Part shown: positions 7,846 to 16,138 of the stretch, piece after piece | Numbering within the stretch: position 1 is the first letter of the stretch | Layout: each line of letters opens with the position of its first letter | NCBI RefSeq assembly: GCF_001428545.1 | Contig: NZ_LMHZ01000017.1 | Span: forward strand, 47,812-111,811 | Origin: Noviherbaspirillum sp. Root189 | GTDB taxonomy: Bacteria; Pseudomonadota; Gammaproteobacteria; Burkholderiales; Burkholderiaceae_D | Direction of reading: 5' to 3' | DNA length: 64,000 bases | Notes under the pieces: generated by a model | What the model was told of the DNA's origin: nothing | Database searches by the model: none | Seen by the model: the letters and a program-made list of their open reading frames with translations, nothing else | Position numbers and translations under genes: made by a program

Positions 7846-8703
7846 TTGCAGGCAATAGCGAGTCATTCCATTCTCGAGGTCCGTGGCGTCACGCTACAGT
7901 TCGGCGGCGTCAAGGCGCTCGACAATGTCACCTTCAGTGTTGCTGACGGTAGTATCACTTCCGTTATCGGACCGAACGGTGCGGGAAAAACGTCGGTTTT
8001 CAACACAATTTCGGGGTTTTACAAACCGACCTCCGGCGACATTTTTCTGCATCAGAAAAGCCTGTCCGGTATCGCCCCGCCGCGACGTGCTGCCCTTGGG
8101 CTCGCGCGCAGCTTTCAGAATATCGCCCTGTTTCGCGGAATGACGGTCCTCGACAACATCAAGCTGGGCCGTCATTGTCACCTGAAGACGGGTCCGCTTG
8201 CCGGGCTTTTTTTTACTCCTGGTGCGCGCCGGGAAGAAGAACAACTGCGGCAGGAAATCGAAGAGCGCATTATCGACTTCCTGGAAATTGACCATATCCG
8301 CAAGGCGCCGGTCAGCTCCTTATCATACGGTTTGCAGAAACGGGTCGAGCTGGCACGCGCGCTTGCCATGAAACCCAAGATCCTGCTTCTGGACGAACCG
8401 GTCGCGGGCATGAATCGCGAAGAGACCGAGGACATGGCGCGCTTCATCCTTGAAGTGCGCAGGGAGTGGGGGATCACGATCCTGATGGTCGAGCATGACA
8501 TGGGTATGGTGATGGACCTGTCCGACCATGTGGTCGTGCTCAACTTCGGTCAGGTCATCGCGAGCGGCCTTCCCTCCGAAGTGCAAGCCAACCCGGAAGT
8601 TATCCGCGCCTACCTGGGATCCGGCGATATTCAAGCGCTGCGCGCGCAATACAAGAACGCCGCGACGCGGACAGCACGAAACGGGATGAGGAGCGCCGCC
8701 TGA
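7846..8703 (+). CDS. Branched-chain-type ABC transporter ATPase (LivG type)
   Basis: 285 residues from a TTG at 7846, with AGGAG at 7835-7839 six bases before it; a longer in-frame start at 7798 has no such site. Walker A GPNGAGKT is at residues 42-49, the ABC signature is the variant SSLSYGLQKRVELARAL near 160, and Walker B is ILLLDEPVAGM with the H-loop VEHDMG. The insert between Walker A and signature and the C-terminal region match LivG/BraF of the hydrophobic amino acid transporter family. It would energise import of the ligand bound by the protein encoded at 10648. First gene of an eight-gene operon; its stop overlaps the next start (TGATG). Confidence 0.93.
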   Translation: MQAIASHSILEVRGVTLQFGGVKALDNVTFSVADGSITSVIGPNGAGKTSVFNTISGFYKPTSGDIFLHQKSLSGIAPPRRAALGLARSFQNIALFRGMTVLDNIKLGRHCHLKTGPLAGLFFTPGARREEEQLRQEIEERIIDFLEIDHIRKAPVSSLSYGLQKRVELARALAMKPKILLLDEPVAGMNREETEDMARFILEVRREWGITILMVEHDMGMVMDLSDHVVVLNFGQVIASGLPSEVQANPEVIRAYLGSGDIQALRAQYKNAATRTARNGMRSAA

Positions 8704-9584
8704 TGTTCGACTGGCTGTTTTTCCTGGAGATATCGCTGGCGGGTCTTGGCACCGGCGGACTGTATGCCCTGACTGGTCTGGCTTTCGTCATCATCTACAA
8801 AGCGACACGCGTCGTGAATCTGGCAATTGGCGATATGCTGATGGCCGGTGCGTATTTGTTCTTTGCCTTCTCCGTCGGTGCGGGGCTGCCGTTGTGGATT
8901 GCCATACCGGCAGCGCTGCTGGCCATGGGCGTGCTTGGTATGGCAGTAGAGCGCGTAGTGATACGCCCCATGCTGGGGGAATCCCCGATTGCGTCCTTCA
9001 TGGTGACAGTCGGCCTGTCATCGATATTAGTGGGCCTCGTGGAACTGATCTGGACCGCTGATCAGCGCCGGCTTCCGGAATTTATTCCTTCCACACCGAT
9101 ACGAATAGGCGAGGCATTTCTGGCGCCGAAGATTTTCTATGGGTTCTGGGTTGCGGTTGCCTTGATCGCCATCGTCCTGGTGACCTTCCGATACTGGCGT
9201 GGTGGTGTGGCCTTGCGTGCCACCGCATCGGATCAGGCGGCGGCGTATTCAATGGGAATCAATGTGCCGCGTGTCTTTTCTCTTGCATGGAGCTTCGCAG
9301 CCGTCATTGCCGGAGTGGCAGGCATCGTCGTCGGTGCGATTGGCGGCCTATCGTCCTCCATGGGCGTGTTCGGGCTATCGGTGCTGGTGGTGGTGATTTT
9401 CGGCGGCCTGGACAGCGTTGCCGGCGCGCTGGTCGCCGGTCTTGTCATCGGTCTGGTAGAGGCATGGGCAGGGGCGTATCTGGGCGGCGAATACAAGTTG
9501 CTGGCGACATTCATCCTGCTGGTGGTCATCCTGTTGATACGTCCGTACGGACTGTTTGGCACTCATGAGATAGAGAGGCTGTAA
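8703..9584 (+). CDS. Branched-chain-type ABC permease (LivH type)
   Basis: 293 residues with about eight membrane segments, typical of LivH/BraD permeases. The opening GTGGLYALTGLAFVIIYKATR and the later VIFGGLDSVAGALVAGLVIG loop are family landmarks for the contact with the ATPases. Start and stop overlap both neighbours by one base, indicating tight translational coupling. It forms the inner-membrane channel with the LivM-type protein that follows. Confidence 0.92.
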   Translation: MFDWLFFLEISLAGLGTGGLYALTGLAFVIIYKATRVVNLAIGDMLMAGAYLFFAFSVGAGLPLWIAIPAALLAMGVLGMAVERVVIRPMLGESPIASFMVTVGLSSILVGLVELIWTADQRRLPEFIPSTPIRIGEAFLAPKIFYGFWVAVALIAIVLVTFRYWRGGVALRATASDQAAAYSMGINVPRVFSLAWSFAAVIAGVAGIVVGAIGGLSSSMGVFGLSVLVVVIFGGLDSVAGALVAGLVIGLVEAWAGAYLGGEYKLLATFILLVVILLIRPYGLFGTHEIERL

Positions 9585-10624
9585 TGCGTATTGGCTCCGC
9601 CAAGGAAAGCTACGCCGATGACGAGTCCTTATTCGACAGCGCAACTCAGCGCGCATGGTTCGCGGTACTGCTCGTCACACTGGCCGCATTTCCTTTCATT
9701 GCCGGTGAATACTGGTTGTACCTGGCGTGTCTGGTGGCGATCAATATCGCGAGTACGACAGGACTTAATCTGCTGACCGGCTATACCGGCCTGGTTAGCC
9801 TCGGGCAGGCCGCTTTCATGGGGCTCGGTGCCTATACGGTTGCCATACTGCAGATCCGCTTCGGTTCTCCCTTCCTGATCAATTTACTCGCCGGCGGCAT
9901 CGTGGCAATGATTGGCGGCATCTTCGTCGGCTTGCCATCGCTACGCGTGAAGGGTCTTTACCTTGCGATCGCCACCATCGCGGCTGGCTTCATTTCGCAT
10001 TTTGCATTCTCCCATTGGGCAAGTTTGACCGGCGGCACAGGCGGCTTGGCTGTACCGCCCGCGCAATTGTTCGGGCTAGCGCTCGACACTTCCTTCCGGT
10101 TGTATTGGGTCATCATGCCGATCACCATACTGATGTTGTTCGGTGCGGCCAATCTGTTCCGTACGCGTATCGGACGCGCCTTCATTGCCATTCGCGACCG
10201 CGATATTTCAGCGGGTGTGCTTGGCATTCCTCTGTTGCGCTACAAGTTGATGTCTTTTGCCTTGTCCTCCTTTTACGCCGGTGTGGCAGGCGGCATGTTT
10301 GCGTACTTCTTCCGGATCGTTACACCGGAAAGTTTTCCCCTGATCATGTCGATCTTCTTTCTGGCCGCTGTCATCGTCGGCGGCATGGGCACCATACGTG
10401 GCGGCATCTTTGGCGCAGTGTTCATGACCATGGTGCCCGAATTGCTCAAGCTGGTAGTCGGCTGGCTGCCGCTGACCAGTAACGCGACGCTGATACTTTC
10501 ACCGGTCCGTACTGTCGTATTCGGCCTGCTGATTGTGCTGTTCCTGATCTTCGAGCCGCACGGCCTGGCCGAGATATGGCGCCGTGTTCGCCGCACTTTT
10601 CACCTATGGCCATTCCGGACATAG
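9584..10624 (+). CDS. Branched-chain-type ABC permease (LivM type)
   Basis: 346 residues. After a polar N-terminus of about 25 residues there are roughly nine to ten membrane segments. LivM motifs are present: NLLTGYTGLVSLGQAAFMGLG near residue 65 and IRDRDISAGVLGIPLLRYK in the cytoplasmic loop that touches the ATPase. The start overlaps the LivH-type stop (TAATG). It pairs with the preceding permease; the C-terminal segment FEPHGLAEIWRRV is the usual ending. Confidence 0.92.
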   Translation: MRIGSAKESYADDESLFDSATQRAWFAVLLVTLAAFPFIAGEYWLYLACLVAINIASTTGLNLLTGYTGLVSLGQAAFMGLGAYTVAILQIRFGSPFLINLLAGGIVAMIGGIFVGLPSLRVKGLYLAIATIAAGFISHFAFSHWASLTGGTGGLAVPPAQLFGLALDTSFRLYWVIMPITILMLFGAANLFRTRIGRAFIAIRDRDISAGVLGIPLLRYKLMSFALSSFYAGVAGGMFAYFFRIVTPESFPLIMSIFFLAAVIVGGMGTIRGGIFGAVFMTMVPELLKLVVGWLPLTSNATLILSPVRTVVFGLLIVLFLIFEPHGLAEIWRRVRRTFHLWPFRT

Positions 10625-10647
10625 GACATAACAAGAGGAGACGACAG

Positions 10648-11835
10648 ATGTTTGGCAATCAATGGAAGAAGTGGCTTGCGACACTCGCCGCAGCCGGCAC
10701 TCTCGGCCTTGCCGGCAATGCATCGGCACAGCAAAACGCACAGCAAAACGATATCGTCCTGGGTGGCTCCATTCCCATGACCGGTGTGTTTGCCTTCGCC
10801 GGTATCGGCATTGACGCTGGTATCAAGGATTACCTCAAAATCGTCAACGATGCGGGCGGTATCAAAGGCCGCAAGGTGTTGTACGTGCCCGAGGATACGG
10901 GCTACAAGGTTGACGCCTCGATGGCGGCCTTCAAAAAAATCACCAGCCAGCACAAGGTCAATCTTTATTACGCCGATTCGACCGGTTTTTCCAAAACGGT
11001 CAATCCCGAACTGGAGCGTGCCGGATCGATGCTGATGACCGGTGCGTCGTTTGCGAAAGAACTCAACGATCCGCAGAAATATCCGCTGCAGTTTATGGTT
11101 GGACCCGACTATACGGAAATGGTCGGCATTCTGCTGAATTACATCGCCAAAACCAAACCGGGCGCAAAGATTGCGCTGGTGTATTCCGATACGGAGTTCG
11201 GCCGTGACCCGGTAGAGGGAACGCGTGCCGCCGCCAAAAAGCTGAACCTGAATCTCGTCAGCGAAATCGTGACTCCTCCAAGCAGTGTTGATGTGAGCGC
11301 CGAAGTGATCAAGCTCAGGCGTGCCGACCCCGACTATACGATTTTCCATGGCTACGTCCTGGCACCCATTCCTGAATTTATCAATCAGGCCAAGGCGATG
11401 GGGATGAAATCCGCTTTCATGGGCACATTCTGGACCATGGACAATTCCACTGTGATGCGTATGGGCGACGCTGCTGACGGCTTCATGGGTGTGATGCCAT
11501 ATCGGTATTACTACGATACCGAAGGCAAGTCACCGATGCTGGAAAAAATCCGGCAAATGCGTCCCGAATACCAGAGCACTGCTTACACACAAGGATTCCT
11601 GGCGGCGATGCTTATGACGGAAGCGGTCAAGCGCACGCTTGATGCAGGAAAACCGCTCGACGGAAAAAACCTGAAAGCAGCGTTGAATTCGATTCAGAAC
11701 TTCGACACTGGCGGTCTCATCGGGACGCCGATTTCCATCAAGGGAAATTCCATTCCGGTGGGGCGCATCTACAAGGCAGACATGAAGCAAAAGAAAATGC
11801 TGCCGGCATCCGACTGGATCACACTGAGCCAGTAA
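10648..11835 (+). CDS. Periplasmic ligand-binding protein of the ABC importer (LivK-like)
   Basis: 395 residues. The ATG at 10648 follows GAGGAG at 10635-10640 and opens a Sec signal peptide (MFGNQWKKWLATLAAAG, cleavage near NASA-QQ). The mature part is a type I periplasmic binding protein (peripla_BP_6): IVLGGSIPMTGVFAFAGIGI at the start, then two alternating lobes. In this family such proteins bind branched amino acids, amides, or aromatic and short fatty acids. The downstream acyl-CoA ligase and isomerase argue for a carboxylic acid rather than an amino acid, but the ligand is not identified. Confidence 0.92.
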   Translation: MFGNQWKKWLATLAAAGTLGLAGNASAQQNAQQNDIVLGGSIPMTGVFAFAGIGIDAGIKDYLKIVNDAGGIKGRKVLYVPEDTGYKVDASMAAFKKITSQHKVNLYYADSTGFSKTVNPELERAGSMLMTGASFAKELNDPQKYPLQFMVGPDYTEMVGILLNYIAKTKPGAKIALVYSDTEFGRDPVEGTRAAAKKLNLNLVSEIVTPPSSVDVSAEVIKLRRADPDYTIFHGYVLAPIPEFINQAKAMGMKSAFMGTFWTMDNSTVMRMGDAADGFMGVMPYRYYYDTEGKSPMLEKIRQMRPEYQSTAYTQGFLAAMLMTEAVKRTLDAGKPLDGKNLKAALNSIQNFDTGGLIGTPISIKGNSIPVGRIYKADMKQKKMLPASDWITLSQ

Positions 11836-11844
11836 GGAACCGAC

Positions 11845-12660
11845 GTGAGCGATAGTGAGAGCGAAGGCATGGTCCTCGAGGTGAATAACATCGAGGTCGT
11901 CTACAACAAATCTGTGCAAGTCTTGCGCGGCCTGTCGCTCGCGGTCCCGCGCGGCCAGATTGTGGCGCTGCTAGGCAGCAATGGCGCTGGTAAGTCGACC
12001 ATGCTGAAGGCGATTTCCAATCTGCTGCCATTGGATGACGGCGCTGTGACGCGGGGTGAAGTCCGTTTCCAGGGTCATGCGGCAACCAGCAAGGCGCCGC
12101 ATGAACTGGTGCGTGCCGGCCTGTTTCATGTGATGGAGGGGCGACGTGTATTTGAAGACCTGAGCGTGGAAGACAATCTTGTCGCCGCCAGCTATGCGCT
12201 GGCAGATGGAAAGAAGCCCGACTTCAATCTGGTGTACGAGTATTTTCCCAGGCTTTATGAACGACGGAGCGGTCTCGCCGGTTATCTTTCCGGCGGCGAG
12301 CAACAGATGCTGGCAATTGGCAGGGCACTCGTCGCTGAACCGGTCCTGATGCTGCTCGATGAGCCTTCCCTGGGCTTGTCGCCTGTCATGGTCGAGGCTA
12401 TCTTTACCATCATTGCACGCATCAATGCGGAGCGGGGCGTATCGATGCTTCTGGTGGAGCAGAACGCGTCGGTGGCTCTGGCCGTGGCAGATTACGGCTA
12501 TATCATGGAAACTGGCAAGGTCGTGACTGACGGAAGCGCTGAAAAGCTGGCGTCGGATCCCGACGTACGCGAATTTTATCTGGGCGTCGGCAGTGAAGGG
12601 GCAAACAAGGGTTTCCGCGAACTCAAACATTACAAGCGTCGCAAGCGCTGGCTGTCCTGA
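11845..12660 (+). CDS. Branched-chain-type ABC transporter ATPase (LivF type)
   Basis: 271 residues from a GTG at 11845, with AAGGA nine bases upstream. Walker A GSNGAGKST spans residues 44-52, the signature LSGGEQQMLAIGRAL lies near 149, and Walker B LMLLDEPSLGLSP near 170, followed by VEQNAS in place of the usual H-loop context, as in LivF. A short basic C-terminal extension (about 20 residues, LKHYKRRKRWLS) goes beyond the usual LivF end. Second ATPase of the importer, completing the set LivG-H-M-K-F. Confidence 0.92.
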   Translation: MSDSESEGMVLEVNNIEVVYNKSVQVLRGLSLAVPRGQIVALLGSNGAGKSTMLKAISNLLPLDDGAVTRGEVRFQGHAATSKAPHELVRAGLFHVMEGRRVFEDLSVEDNLVAASYALADGKKPDFNLVYEYFPRLYERRSGLAGYLSGGEQQMLAIGRALVAEPVLMLLDEPSLGLSPVMVEAIFTIIARINAERGVSMLLVEQNASVALAVADYGYIMETGKVVTDGSAEKLASDPDVREFYLGVGSEGANKGFRELKHYKRRKRWLS

Positions 12661-12662
12661 AC

Positions 12663-14474
12663 ATGGAACCAATCGTCTATACCAAAACCCAGCCGCAAAT
12701 GTTGCGCGAACAGGCAAGGCTGCATCCCCACAGCGTTGCAATACGGCAGAAGGAATTCGGCATCTGGCGCCCGCTCACCTGGGCCGCCTACTACCGGCGA
12801 GCCCGCCATGTGGGACTGGGCTATCGCGCAATGGGCCTGCAACCGGGCGCCCACATCGCCGTGATTTCGGAAAATCGCACGGAATGGGTACTTGGCCAGC
12901 TTGGTGCTGCGGTAGCGGGGCTTGTGACAGTCGGTGTTTATCCTACTAGCCCGGTCAACGAAATTGCTTACGTTCTTCATCACTCGGATGCGCAGCTTGT
13001 CATTTGCGAAGATCAGGAGCAAGCCGACAAAGTGCTTGATGCCATCGATCAGCTTCCACATCTCAAAAAGATTATTGTCATTGAAAAAAAGGGCTTCCTC
13101 GATATCCAGTCCAGGGACACGGAAAAGGTAATTACTTTTTCCGACCTCGAAACAATCGGTGCGGAATATGAGCGGACACGCCCTGATCTTATTGATGTTT
13201 GCCTCGATAGCCAGACCATGGAGGACACAGCGCTCATCATCTATACATCAGGTTCGACCGGCAAGCCCAAGGGCGCCATGATCAGCTATGCCAATATCGC
13301 CGCCATGGCCCCGGGTGTCATTGAGCGTCTTGCGCTTCAGTCCGACACCACGCATCTTTCCTACTTGCCGCTCTGCCATGTTGCAGAACAGATGCTCACA
13401 GCGTTCGTTCCGCTTTATCTTGGGTCGCGTGTCGATTTCGGCGAATCGATCCGGACGGTTCAGGAGGACCTGCGTGAAGTCGCACCCAGCATGTTTCTCG
13501 GTGTGCCGCGTATCTGGGAAAAGCTCCACTCGGCCATCTCGATCAAGATGCAGGAGTCGGGAGCATTGCAGCGGTATCTATTCGCGAGTGCCATGCGACG
13601 TTGCCAGCCGTTTTCCGAAAAGGCGGCGCACCAGCGCAGTGTCGTCGAGCGCCTTACTTTTTTCATCTACTACCTGTTGATTTTTCGTGCCCTGCAAAAC
13701 TTTATTGGTCTGCGACGCGCACGTATTGCGCTGACCGGCGCAGCGCCGATAGCACCTGCCATTGTGCAATTCTTTCGTACCATGGGTGTTCCCCTCATCG
13801 AGGTGTACGGAATGACAGAGTCGAGCGGTATGGTGCTGGGCCAGAAGGCTGATTCAGTGCGCATCGGCAACGTCGGTGTGCCGACCGTAGGCGTCGAATA
13901 CCGGTTGTCCGACGTAGGCGAACTACAGATACGCGGGCCCATGGTCTTCAAGGGCTACTACAAGAATCCCGAGGCTACTTCTGCGTCGATCGTGGATGGT
14001 TGGCTGCATACCGGCGATGTGGTAAGCGAGCAGGGCGGTGTATTGAAGATAGTCGACCGTCTCAAGGACATCATGATTACGGCCGGCGGCAAGAACCTGA
14101 CGCCATCTGAAATCGAGAATACGATGAAAGCCAGCCGCTTCATCAAGGAATGCATCGTTATCGCCGATGGGCGCAAGTACGTTTCCGCGTTAATCCAGAT
14201 TGACTACGATGCGGTTGCCCAGTGGGCCGAGGCACGGAATATTCCCTTTACCCACTTCCGCTCGCTGACCGAATCGCCCGAAGTGCGCGACCTGATCCAG
14301 GCCGAGATCGATAGTGGCAATGCGCGTCTCGCGCAGGTGTCACACATTCGCAAGTTTCATTTGTTGACCAAGGAACTTGACCATGACGATGGCGAAGTCA
14401 CGGCGACCATGAAGGTGCGGCGCGCAAGTATCTATAAGACTTATAACGCAGAGATTGAAGGAATGTATTCCTGA
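12663..14474 (+). CDS. AMP-forming acyl-CoA synthetase (long-chain type)
   Basis: 603 residues; ATG two bases after the LivF-type stop. All adenylate-forming motifs are present: IIYTSGSTGKPKGAMISY at about residue 195 (P-loop), YGMTESSG near 381, GWLHTGD, KDIMITAGGKNLTPSEIEN near 468, and the final GEVTATMKVRR with the catalytic lysine. The lid region and the separate LKIVDRLKD hinge resemble long-chain FadD15/AcsL-like enzymes. It would trap the imported acid as its CoA thioester using ATP. Being in the same operon as an importer and a crotonase points to a catabolic route for an imported carboxylic acid. Confidence 0.92.
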   Translation: MEPIVYTKTQPQMLREQARLHPHSVAIRQKEFGIWRPLTWAAYYRRARHVGLGYRAMGLQPGAHIAVISENRTEWVLGQLGAAVAGLVTVGVYPTSPVNEIAYVLHHSDAQLVICEDQEQADKVLDAIDQLPHLKKIIVIEKKGFLDIQSRDTEKVITFSDLETIGAEYERTRPDLIDVCLDSQTMEDTALIIYTSGSTGKPKGAMISYANIAAMAPGVIERLALQSDTTHLSYLPLCHVAEQMLTAFVPLYLGSRVDFGESIRTVQEDLREVAPSMFLGVPRIWEKLHSAISIKMQESGALQRYLFASAMRRCQPFSEKAAHQRSVVERLTFFIYYLLIFRALQNFIGLRRARIALTGAAPIAPAIVQFFRTMGVPLIEVYGMTESSGMVLGQKADSVRIGNVGVPTVGVEYRLSDVGELQIRGPMVFKGYYKNPEATSASIVDGWLHTGDVVSEQGGVLKIVDRLKDIMITAGGKNLTPSEIENTMKASRFIKECIVIADGRKYVSALIQIDYDAVAQWAEARNIPFTHFRSLTESPEVRDLIQAEIDSGNARLAQVSHIRKFHLLTKELDHDDGEVTATMKVRRASIYKTYNAEIEGMYS

Positions 14475-14500
14475 ACCCCTCTGCTCACCGAAACACATTG

Positions 14501-15244
14501 ATGACCTCAAGGAAAGCGCCGGCTTCAACGACGGCAACACCATCGGAAACGTCAACGGCTTCCCCATGGAAGAAAACCCGTGACGTCGCGAAGGAACGCG
14601 AGGAAAAGCGAGACGCGGTACTGCGGACAGCGGCACAGATGTTTAATGAAAAGGGATTTCATGCAACCTCGCTGGATGAAGTGGCCGAGCGTCTGCACAT
14701 AACAAAACCAACGCTTTATTACTATGTGAAGAATAAGGACGATATCCTGTTCCAGTGCGTCAGTCGTGGACTGGCGCTGCTTCAGGATGCGATTCGCGTG
14801 GTCGGACAGTCGGGCGGTACTGCCGAAGACAAGTTGTATGCGGCAATGCGGCAGTATGCGGAAATCGTCACGATGGATTTTGGCATGTGCGTGATCCGTG
14901 TCGGCGAGGATCCCTTGCCACTGGAAAGCCGCAAAAAACTGCGCAGCATGAAGGGAGCGATCGACACGGAGTTTCGGCAGTTGATCGAACAAGGTATTGC
15001 CGAAGGCACAATGGCGCCATGCGATCCAAAAATGGCGGCGTTCACCATTGCCGGCGCGCTGAGCTGGATAGGGCGTTGGTATTCGCCTGACGGGCCGATG
15101 CATCCGGATGACATCGCTACCCAGGTAATCAACTTGCTGTCGTTTGGAATTTCCCGCCGTCGCGCGGAAGAGCGTAGTGCGGTCGTTCGTCCGGCCGCAT
15201 CGGCACCCGCGCGCAAACGTCCGAGGAAAGCCGGCACAATCTGA
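14501..15244 (+). CDS. TetR-family transcriptional regulator of the acid-uptake operon
   Basis: About 247 residues. An unusual Ser/Thr/Pro-rich N-terminal tail of about 30 residues precedes the helix-turn-helix domain (RTAAQMFNEKGFHATSLDEV ... HITKPTLYYYVKNKDDIL, about residues 40-85). A ligand domain similar to TetR_C (KstR2-like) follows, and a basic C-terminal tail (ARKRPRKAGTI). No good ribosome binding site is seen; the start may be this ATG or the TTG just before it. It lies inside the operon, so it probably regulates it, via the palindromes at 7588-7611 and 7767-7782, with an acyl-CoA as the likely inducer (inference). Confidence 0.88.
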   Translation: MTSRKAPASTTATPSETSTASPWKKTRDVAKEREEKRDAVLRTAAQMFNEKGFHATSLDEVAERLHITKPTLYYYVKNKDDILFQCVSRGLALLQDAIRVVGQSGGTAEDKLYAAMRQYAEIVTMDFGMCVIRVGEDPLPLESRKKLRSMKGAIDTEFRQLIEQGIAEGTMAPCDPKMAAFTIAGALSWIGRWYSPDGPMHPDDIATQVINLLSFGISRRRAEERSAVVRPAASAPARKRPRKAGTI

Positions 15245-15283
15245 ATCGGTAAAATCGGCACAACTTCACTCTGGAGCACTCCC

Positions 15284-16069
15284 ATGATGGATTCAGGCAA
15301 ACCAGTATTAATGAAGCGAGAAGGCGACGTTGCCTATATCGTATTGAATCGGCCCTACGCTTATAACGCGCTGGACGTCGCGACTGCCACGGCATTTCAT
15401 GACTGCTGCACCGGCATTGCGGCTGATACAAGCATCCGCGCGGTCGTAATCAAAGGGGAGGGCAAGTCTTTCGGCGTGGGAGGGGATCTTGCCGCATTGC
15501 GCGCCGACCCTCCGGCGATTGCCATGGCCCTGATCGAGCCTCTGCATGCCTCGATCAAAATCCTCACCTCCATGGACGCGCCGGTAATCGCCAGTCTGCA
15601 CGGCAACGTCGCTGGCGGCAGCATGAGCTTGGCAATGGCCTGTGATCTGGCGATTGCTGCTGACAGCGCGCGGTTCAATCTTGCCTATATCAACGTGGCT
15701 GCCAGCTGCGATTTATCTGGATCGTGGCATTTGCCGAGGCTCGTAGGCCTGCGTAACGCGATGGCAATCGCCGTGCTGGGTGACACGTTTGACGCGTCCG
15801 AGGCGCATCGCCTCGGATTGGTGAATCAGGTGGTACCTGCCGCGGATCTGGAGTCGGCTACTGCTGCGCTTGCTGAACGGCTCACCAAAGGGCCGACGCT
15901 GGCAATCGGGAGGATGAAGCGCTTGATGCGACAGTCATTCGACAACACGCTTGCCACGCAGCTTGATGCTGAACGAGACAACTTTCGCGACAGTACCGGG
16001 ACGCAGGATTTTCGTGAAGGACTGGATGCGTTCTTCTCTAAACGCCCTGCGCGGTTTCAAGGGAAATAG
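15284..16069 (+). CDS. Crotonase-fold enoyl-CoA isomerase, PaaG-like
   Basis: 261 residues, GGAG at 15273-15276 before ATG. The crotonase fold is clear, with oxyanion-hole regions GKSFGVGGDLAALRAD near 62 and HGNVAGGSMSLAMACDL near 108. The usual first catalytic glutamate (in FGLPE) is absent: the sequence is FNLAYINVAAS. Where hydratases have the second glutamate this protein has CDLSGSWHLPR with Asp143, the arrangement of PaaG, which isomerises ring-opened 1,2-epoxyphenylacetyl-CoA. So isomerase rather than hydratase activity is likely. Last gene of the operon; the 40 bp before it carry no terminator. Confidence 0.85.
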   Translation: MMDSGKPVLMKREGDVAYIVLNRPYAYNALDVATATAFHDCCTGIAADTSIRAVVIKGEGKSFGVGGDLAALRADPPAIAMALIEPLHASIKILTSMDAPVIASLHGNVAGGSMSLAMACDLAIAADSARFNLAYINVAASCDLSGSWHLPRLVGLRNAMAIAVLGDTFDASEAHRLGLVNQVVPAADLESATAALAERLTKGPTLAIGRMKRLMRQSFDNTLATQLDAERDNFRDSTGTQDFREGLDAFFSKRPARFQGK

Positions 16070-16138
16070 GGTATTGAAGCAAAGCAGAACAATGCAGAAT
16101 CATTATTACATAGGTGATCGGCATGTTGATTAGTCAAG

